The notes beneath the pieces were generated by a model. It was not told the origin of the DNA, did no database searches, and was given only the letters and a program-made list of their open reading frames with translations. The position numbers and the translations under genes are program-made. DNA of 64,000 nt from Ceratothoa steindachneri (Eukaryota > Arthropoda > Malacostraca > Isopoda > Cymothoidae). Of the stretch, positions 58,181 to 64,000 are shown piece after piece. The stretch is from the NCBI GenBank assembly GCA_963969495.1, contig OZ018327.1:39945724-40009723 (forward strand). Reading direction: 5' to 3'. Numbering within the stretch: position 1 is the first letter of the stretch; every line of letters starts with the position of its first letter.

Positions 58181-59175
58181 TTTTGTTTTTAAATAGTGCC
58201 CATCTGGCGATAGTCAACGAGAGCATGAGTCGCTGTATTTAATCATAACCTATTTGTTTAGGCTACATTAAAAACAAAACAATACAGAATAGACAAAAAA
58301 AATCAAAATGGCACACAAACTTCGGGGGGGTGGGGGGGCCTCTCCTACGCTGGACCATGCGACCAACACAAGTTAAATAAGATGCAGGAGATCAGGCTCC
58401 TGAGAGAAGTCTAGGTATCCACGAACCCGTCCAGAGTACAAGGGACAATCGGTAGCGACCCCGCTCGGCCCATGTAAAGTGCGCGAATATCACCCAAAGT
58501 GGGACATTCAACAAGAATGTCCCAAAGTCTTAGGGGGAGCACTTCAAAATGCCGGTGTGCTCATAGCGAAAACGATATGAAGCCGACGCGGCAGTTGGAA
58601 GTATGTCCATGGAAACAGTCGTGGTGCAATGTCACACAACTTTAAGTTTCCTCAACAGTCTCCCCTGTTCATTACAGGCAGTTCCGGGTTGTCTTTATGC
58701 CAGCAATGTAGTCGGTGTGAAGGGGAGAAAAATCTGATCTGGTCACCCAGTCTTGGAGGACTCTTTGGCACCGCAGTCAGTCCAATCAATTAACATGTCC
58801 AAGAACCCAGCAGAAGATAATCTCGAGATCCACTCAGCTCGCGAAAAACCGTGGCGTCAAGGAAACAGCGAACCAGGGGATATAGAGATTTCAATTCCCC
58901 GAGAGCAGTCACAGCGCTTTGTGAGTAACTTAAGATCACAAAACGACGCGTTATCTCCCGTACCGAGCGGTGAATTGCAACCAGCTCGGTTGAAAAGAAA
59001 GACGCAGCGCCCGGTGGAGCACCGCAGACTTCCGAAGGCGGCGTAAAGACGATCCACTCCTGTGACTTGGAGCCAGCCATGTGCAGACACAAATCCAGGT
59101 GAGACGAAGTGTGCTCTTAAAAGGTTGATCGCATTACGTCCAGCGCTGTGCAAGCTCTAGGAGTAGAGGCGTGAC
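58181..59175 (-). pseudogene. NLR-1 copy G: RNase H remnant and 3' end
   Basis: The 3' terminus lies at 58198-58237 with a T-rich stretch (A tail) at 58173. RNase H pieces run from 58760 to 59150 (MAGSKSQEWIVF; FFSTELVAIHRSVREITRR, with the catalytic Glu; ILSYSQSAVTALGEL, where the catalytic Asp of SDSQS is Tyr). It is cut at 59175, where the A tail of copy H begins, so copy H may have landed in it. About 1 kb remains, non-functional. Confidence 0.65.
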
Positions 59176-59183
59176 GACAGGGG

Positions 59184-62040
59184 TTTTTTTTTTTATTTAT
59201 TTTGAGAGACCATCTGGCGATTGCCTACTAGGTCAAAAGTCGCCGTACTCACGCAAAAGCCTACTAGTAGGCTAGATTAAAAACCAAACAAAGAAGGATA
59301 AAAAGAAAGTCTAAGCACAGGTTAAACAAAATAAGAAAATCAAAAAAGGCGACAAGAAGCAAGCCCCCCCCCCCATCCCCAACACAGGAACAAGCGACTC
59401 CTCCAAAAAATCGTATAGTCCACAGGTTTTGTGCAGGAAACGAGTCCCGAGTACAAGGGACAGGTAACGAGCGTGAATGTACCAGATTGGGACATTCAAG
59501 AAGAATGTGCCGAAGAGTCTGGGGGACATCGCATCTTCACAATAAGGCGCAGGCGAGGGCTCCATCAAATGGCGGTGCGTCCCGCGAGTGTGTCTAATAT
59601 GGAGAAAAGCAATCTGAAGCAGTCGCGGCGCAATGGCACGCAACGTTTAAGTTCCCCTCAACCGTCTCACATCTTTGGCAAGCAGCCAGTATTCATACCA
59701 TATAATGGGTGCGAGGAAGAGCGAAACGCTAGCCTGGTCGCTGTCCTCGCAGACACTTTGGCGCCCTCATTCCTACATGTCCAGGAACCCAGCAGAAGAT
59801 AATCTCGACATGCGTCCGGCTCGGCAAAACCCTTGCGTTACAGATATCACGAACCAGGTGACGCGGAGATTTCAATGCCCCGAGAGTCGCCATGATTCAC
59901 AATCCGGTCTCCAAACCGGGCACGTCGCGTTATCTCCAGTAGAGAGCGGTGTATTGCAACTAGCTCGGCCCTGCACAGACGCAGCGCCTGGCAGAGCCCC
60001 GATGACTTAAAACAGAGGGGATACGGCGTGGAAACCGACCCCCCTCTTCGGACTTGGAGACATCCGTATACACAGGCACGGTTCCAGCGTGACAAGAAGT
60101 ATGCTCCAAAAAGGCCGAACGCAATACTACCGGCACTGTAGAAGCTTTGGGAGTAGAGGCGTAGCGCCAAATAGTCGAACGTGGTACCCTCCAATGTGGC
60201 GTCCTGGATAGAACCAGGGACGCCACCGGCGCGATAGCTATATCGAGCTCTCGAAGGAGTTTCCTAGCCCTAAACCCTTTGTGGTATGACTGGTGTCTCT
60301 CGGCGCAATAGGCACCGTCGAGATTAGTTGCGGATGCAATGAGAGCTGTTGGTGACTGAGGCAGGGGCCGAGCTCGTTCGTGCACGGCACAAAGCCAGTG
60401 GCAACTCCCAAGCTACATTAAGTAGGCTCTCAATGGGGAATGTGCAAAGGCTTCAGTCGCCAGGCGAAGGCCGGTGTGGTGGATCGAGTCCACCTTCCGC
60501 AATACACATTTGGCTGCGGATGCCGAAAACTCGCATCCGTAGTCGAGCTTTGAACGAACAAAGGATTGTAAAAAAAAGTAAGACAGTAGCCATATCAGCG
60601 ATGAGCGTCACGGAGGGAAGAATATCCATGGTGCGGGTCAAATACAAGAAAACCAAGGAAACGGTGAGAGCTCACCAATTCCAGGCTAACCCCATTTAGA
60701 AACAAGTCTGGGTCAGGTTGGAGCCTTGAATGGCGGCAGAAGTGCACCACCAATAGTCTTGGCCAAGGAAAACCGAAGCCTGTGCGCGGTTCGGCATACC
60801 GAGACACGGTTCAATGCGTTTAAAGAGTCGACGCTCATGAGTTTCCATCTGGGCTGTGCCAAAAGAGATCGAAAGGTCGTCCAGGTAGAGCGTAGCAATA
60901 AAGGGATGCCGTTGATGCTCAGGACACAGTGCGACACTGACGACATTTCACTGCAGGACCCCCTCTTCCTGCGCCATTGAGCCTGAGAGGGATCCCCCAC
61001 CCACAGAAGACAGGTGGACTCGGCTGTCCAGAAAAAAGGCTAATCTAAAATTTACCAATTTCTTCATCAACTTGCACATGCAGGATGTTAGAGATTAGGC
61101 GGAAACCGTCCTGGGTAGAGTGATCTCGCCCCGGTTTGTGAAAAGCGACTGGCCAGGAGTGTGGGAGGATACCCTCTACCCAGATCCTGTTGAATGAATC
61201 TAACACAAAGGCCATGCCTCACTCACAATGGTGTCAAACCATGTGGTAAGGGACAGTGCCTGGACCAGGGAAGGTGTCCGCACACGAAGAGAGTGGAACG
61301 CAACTCACTCACAGTAAACCTGTCGTTGAAGTGTTCTCCGCCTCTGGAGGTAAAGTCCAGCCGGCGGCCTTCCGCGACATCACGACACGCATTGAATGGT
61401 GGCGGAACAGCATCCCGGCTTAGAAATTGCGGAGAAAGCGGTCGGGAAGGACTCCGCCACGGACGCGGGGTCCGAGATTGTGGTCCCATTCTCCTGGAGA
61501 ACGGGAGGGAGGGGGGAGCACCCTGTGAGAACTTGCCCCGAATCCTTTTGACTCACTTCCATACCTCTGTTAGAGGGGTCTTCCCGTTAATTGAAGACAC
61601 GTATGCCCCAAGGAAGAGCGGCGGGTGTCCTTCGAAATATACCCCAACTTAGCCCTATCTCGAGGAAATTCAGCCAAGGTGAAATCGTTCAGGCGGCATT
61701 TATGGCGTATACAAGCATATTGCTTCTGTCTGAGGGACGACTATGAGCTGGCCGGTAGCCCATGTCAATTGCCTTCCTGGCATAGTCCGGAGGAGAGGTG
61801 GGGGCGCTTATTGAAGTGAAGACCATTACGGAAATGACCACCCGGATACAGGAATCCCGAGTCTAGGATCCAATATCGGATGGGGCCATAGGAACACAAG
61901 AATTCTTGGTGTTGTCCTTATTTCGTGCCATCTGTGGAGCTAATAACTAAAAGGTGCTTTAAGCCAGCGGGCTAAAACCGCTAGGTAACCTCTAAATGAA
62001 GACTCCCCCCCCCCACAAGTTCCCAGTAGGTTGAAATTCT
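59184..62040 (-). pseudogene. NLR-1 copy H: RT, RNase H, 3' end, with gag N-terminal remnant
   Basis: The 3' terminus is at 59209-59255 preceded by a 12-T run. The post-RNase H region covers 59400-59640. RNase H runs from 59850 to 60240 (VPVYTDVSKSEEGGRFPRR; AELVAIHRSLLEITRRARFG). The RT thumb is at 60450-60800, and LYLDDLSISFGTAQ at about 60890 shows the YVDD box as YLDD, both Asp kept. Further RT covers 61020-61560 (EGRRLDFTSRGGEHFNDRFT; MEVSQKDSGQVLTG). Beyond about 61850 the sequence becomes the gag N-terminal region (61930-62000), so the endonuclease is again missing. Several frameshifts and short deletions are present. Confidence 0.65.
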
Positions 62041-62045
62041 CTGTA

Positions 62046-62200
62046 TTTTTTTTTTTTTTTTGTAGAAGCGCTCTTCTGGTGACTACCGTTAAAAGCATAG
62101 TTACCGACACCCAATTAATCCCATTTTTTAGGCTAAATTAAAAATCAAAATCAAAAGAGGAAAATAACGAAAACAAGACAAACCGACCCGGGCAGTGGAA
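62046..62200 (-). mobile_element. NLR-1 copy I: about 150-bp 3' end insertion
   Basis: A 17-T run (A tail) at 62045 precedes the terminal segment 62068-62105 (GCTCTTCTGGTGACTACCG; more diverged than others) and about 90 bp of 3' UTR. Flanks ttgaaattct (62031) and ggaaattact (62197) share GAAATT, a weak possible target duplication. Confidence 0.55.
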
Positions 62201-64000
62201 ATTACTTACTTAGACCAAATTTTGACGAGAGCCTGGACGGGCAAACGTAATTTGATCGATAATTTTCCCCTTCGCCGCAGGGGTTCGATCGCACTGTGTG
62301 AGGGCAGTCGCACGTCGTAATGGAGTGAAAGCTGGAGATCTGAGGAGGGATGTCACAGGTTACTGCGAACGCGATCTAACTGGGGTTATTTTTTTCACTT
62401 AAAAATGGCGAACGCAAACAAGAGCAACCCCCCACCCATCACTTTTTGCAAGAAGTGATGAAATTTGTGGAAGAGATGTGCGGTGGGTATCTAACCCTTC
62501 CACAAAGGAGGGCAACTTTACTGCAATGAAGGCAACCCCATCCACAATAGTGAATTAACCAATGATTGGCAGGAAGAATGATCATGCTGGTGCACTAGTT
62601 ACGATCAAGTTAGTAACCCAACGGGGAAGATCCTTGTCCCCCCCACCCCCATCCTGATCTCAAAGTAGCGTTTTTAAGGGGTCTCTTCTGGCAAGTGGCT
62701 GCAAAATTGTGTGTACGAATCCGTATTGAGTGCGAGAGATAAGCGGCAACAACCCCACTCATCCCGGTCCCCGTTCCACATCAGAACACACTCAATTGCA
62801 ACGTCATTCACACCATACTTCTGGCCCACTCATTTCTTACTCTATCCTCTTCTCAGCCAGACACTCACTTGCTCCAATTTCATCCATAAACCTCACTCCT
62901 ATACCAGCACATTTTCCTGCATTTTTTTTAGGGGATGCTCTGCCACATTCCACACTTTCCAACCATATACAACCTTATCTCAGTCTCATCCATGTTTCTC
63001 TATCATTCACAACACACCGCAGGTACCAAACACGTCGTACACTTTTTCAAATCACGCACTTCAGCCACTAAATCCAGCTCATCAGCACCCAGCAACACAG
63101 AGAACACCAATTTCTCATACTCATGCTCCTCACACTACTTTAACATCACACCTTTAGCTTAAACACTTTTGGGGGAGATTTAGTTATTTATTCCACTCTC
63201 TTTCAACCTACACATGCCTTACTTCCAATATAAATACTTCTAACCCTCGTCTTTAGGAGAACCCTATCGCGTTGGGCCGCCGGGGGTCAACTTAATCTCC
63301 ACACCAGTGTGCTATACAACCCTACCACAGCACTTCCCAATCAACACAAACATACACTTTTCAAGATTTGTAAACTCAGATTTTATCTTAGAGCTTCCAT
63401 ACCTCCCCCTTTCAACCAGCACTCATAAAGCAAATGCTTGTTACCCTCCCCGCCTACTCTAAACTCCACCTTAATCACCCCCAATCCTAAATTTTCCATA
63501 CACTTGGCTTACAACACTCAATAGACATTCGTGTAATTCTTGCATTCACTACCCCCCCCTCCCACACACACATAGTCCTCAGGTTCTCTTGACTCAAACC
63601 TGGTCACACTTTATTTTTTTAAATAAAGCGAAAACCAACGAGGCTGCTCCGCAAAAAAAGCTTGTAAGAAGTTGTAGTGGTGAGAAGAGTGGAGGGAGGT
63701 GAAACTGGGCCGAAGATTTTTTCCTAGCTGCCTATTCACCTGCAGGCATTGGGGCCAAGATGAAATGTATCTGTACGTGTCGGGGCAGGTAAGGCAAGAA
63801 ATACCAGATGTCACTGTAGCATGGTTTCCATATACACCTTGTACAGGATAGTAATATAAAAGCTGGGAGGGGGAGGGGGGTAGGAAGAAAAAAAAGGTGC
63901 ATTAAACACACGCCTCCATTCCTCATACCAGGGGCAATGGCTAGGAATGAATGGACGAAAGCTTGTCGGCGACTGGACTGCAAAATCAGCCGCTGGCTAA
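62201..64000. other. No confirmed gene; G-poor, CT/CA-rich stretch
   Basis: From about 62750 to 63600 the plus strand is conspicuously poor in G, with many CACAC and TCCTC words, similar in composition to the spacers at 33850-33960. Open frames here reflect the lack of TAG/TGA and carry no motif. One candidate exon is listed separately. Confidence 0.4.
63740..63862 (-). CDS. Possible exon, function unknown
   Basis: A long pyrimidine tract (CTTCCTACCCCCCTCCCCCT, then CCCAG ending at 63863) precedes a 123-bp segment closed by a donor (CTGCAG|GTGAAT). In phase 0 it is open for 41 codons and contains VTSGISCLTCPDTYRYISSW, then PQCLQ. A second frame is also open, so the coding case is weak. It is not phase-compatible as the direct neighbour of exon 56554-56716. 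Confidence 0.25.

Noticed and set aside
62230..62400. Possible minus-strand exon ending in a GTAAGT donor (contains CDCPHTVRSNPCGEGENYRS)
   Set aside because: The acceptor has no pyrimidine tract, the frame is only about 43 codons and nothing phase-compatible lies nearby.
62711..63162. Three overlapping plus-strand frames of 75-148 codons
   Set aside because: They arise because the stretch is nearly free of G, so TAG and TGA are rare; the translations are Ser/Thr/His-rich and simple.
1..64000. CRISPR arrays, rRNA, tRNA or bacterial operons
   Set aside because: No regularly spaced repeats with unique spacers, no rRNA segments and no cloverleaf were seen; splice signals and LINE content point to animal DNA.

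Overview
This is eukaryotic, almost certainly animal, repeat-dominated DNA. There is no operon-like gene packing and no RNA gene. Nearly every recognisable protein fragment belongs to a transposable element, and most are broken by stops and frameshifts. The mix is two I/Nimb-like non-LTR families with CCHC Gags and RNase H, an L2-like LINE with an (ATT)n tail, D,D34D-type mariners, a Tc1/mariner element, hAT pieces and Ty3/gypsy gag-pol. That mix fits an arthropod; a crustacean is my best guess, but nothing here proves it.

Layout. 1-17 kb is mostly unrecognisable GT-rich sequence with scattered relics: a transposase fragment (1-525), a hAT-like MITE (4655-4985), a CR1-like reverse transcriptase relic (5.1-5.9 kb), the 3' end of a non-LTR element (10.4-10.7 kb), and a Tc1/mariner element with terminal inverted repeats (14563-16120). 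17-22 kb is a minus-strand I-like element (called NLR-2 here) interrupted by a mariner and by a 559-bp deletion derivative of the other family (NLR-1). 23.4-27.2 kb holds plus-strand NLR-1 fragments. 27.5 kb is a hAT transposase exon. 28.1-32.3 kb is a large inverted repeat whose arms bracket a truncated gypsy gag-pro-RT. 32.7-34.7 kb is a second gypsy gag followed by a 560-bp tandem duplication. 36.2-39.6, 40.8-56.3 and 58.2-62.2 kb are dense minus-strand NLR-1 copies, nested in each other and carrying an L2 insertion and a second mariner.

NLR-1 is the dominant feature. Its 3' terminus (a conserved segment of about 40 bp, then A-rich) appears 11 times. A composite full element reads: about 1.2-kb leader, gag with three zinc knuckles, APE-type endonuclease, YVDD reverse transcriptase, RNase H, C-terminal CCHC motif, 3' end. 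No copy is intact.

The best candidates for host coding sequence are three phase-compatible minus-strand exons (56554-56716, 40642-40752, about 40380-40457). If they belong to one gene, its 15.8-kb intron is almost wholly made of nested LINEs in the sense orientation. I could not identify the protein.
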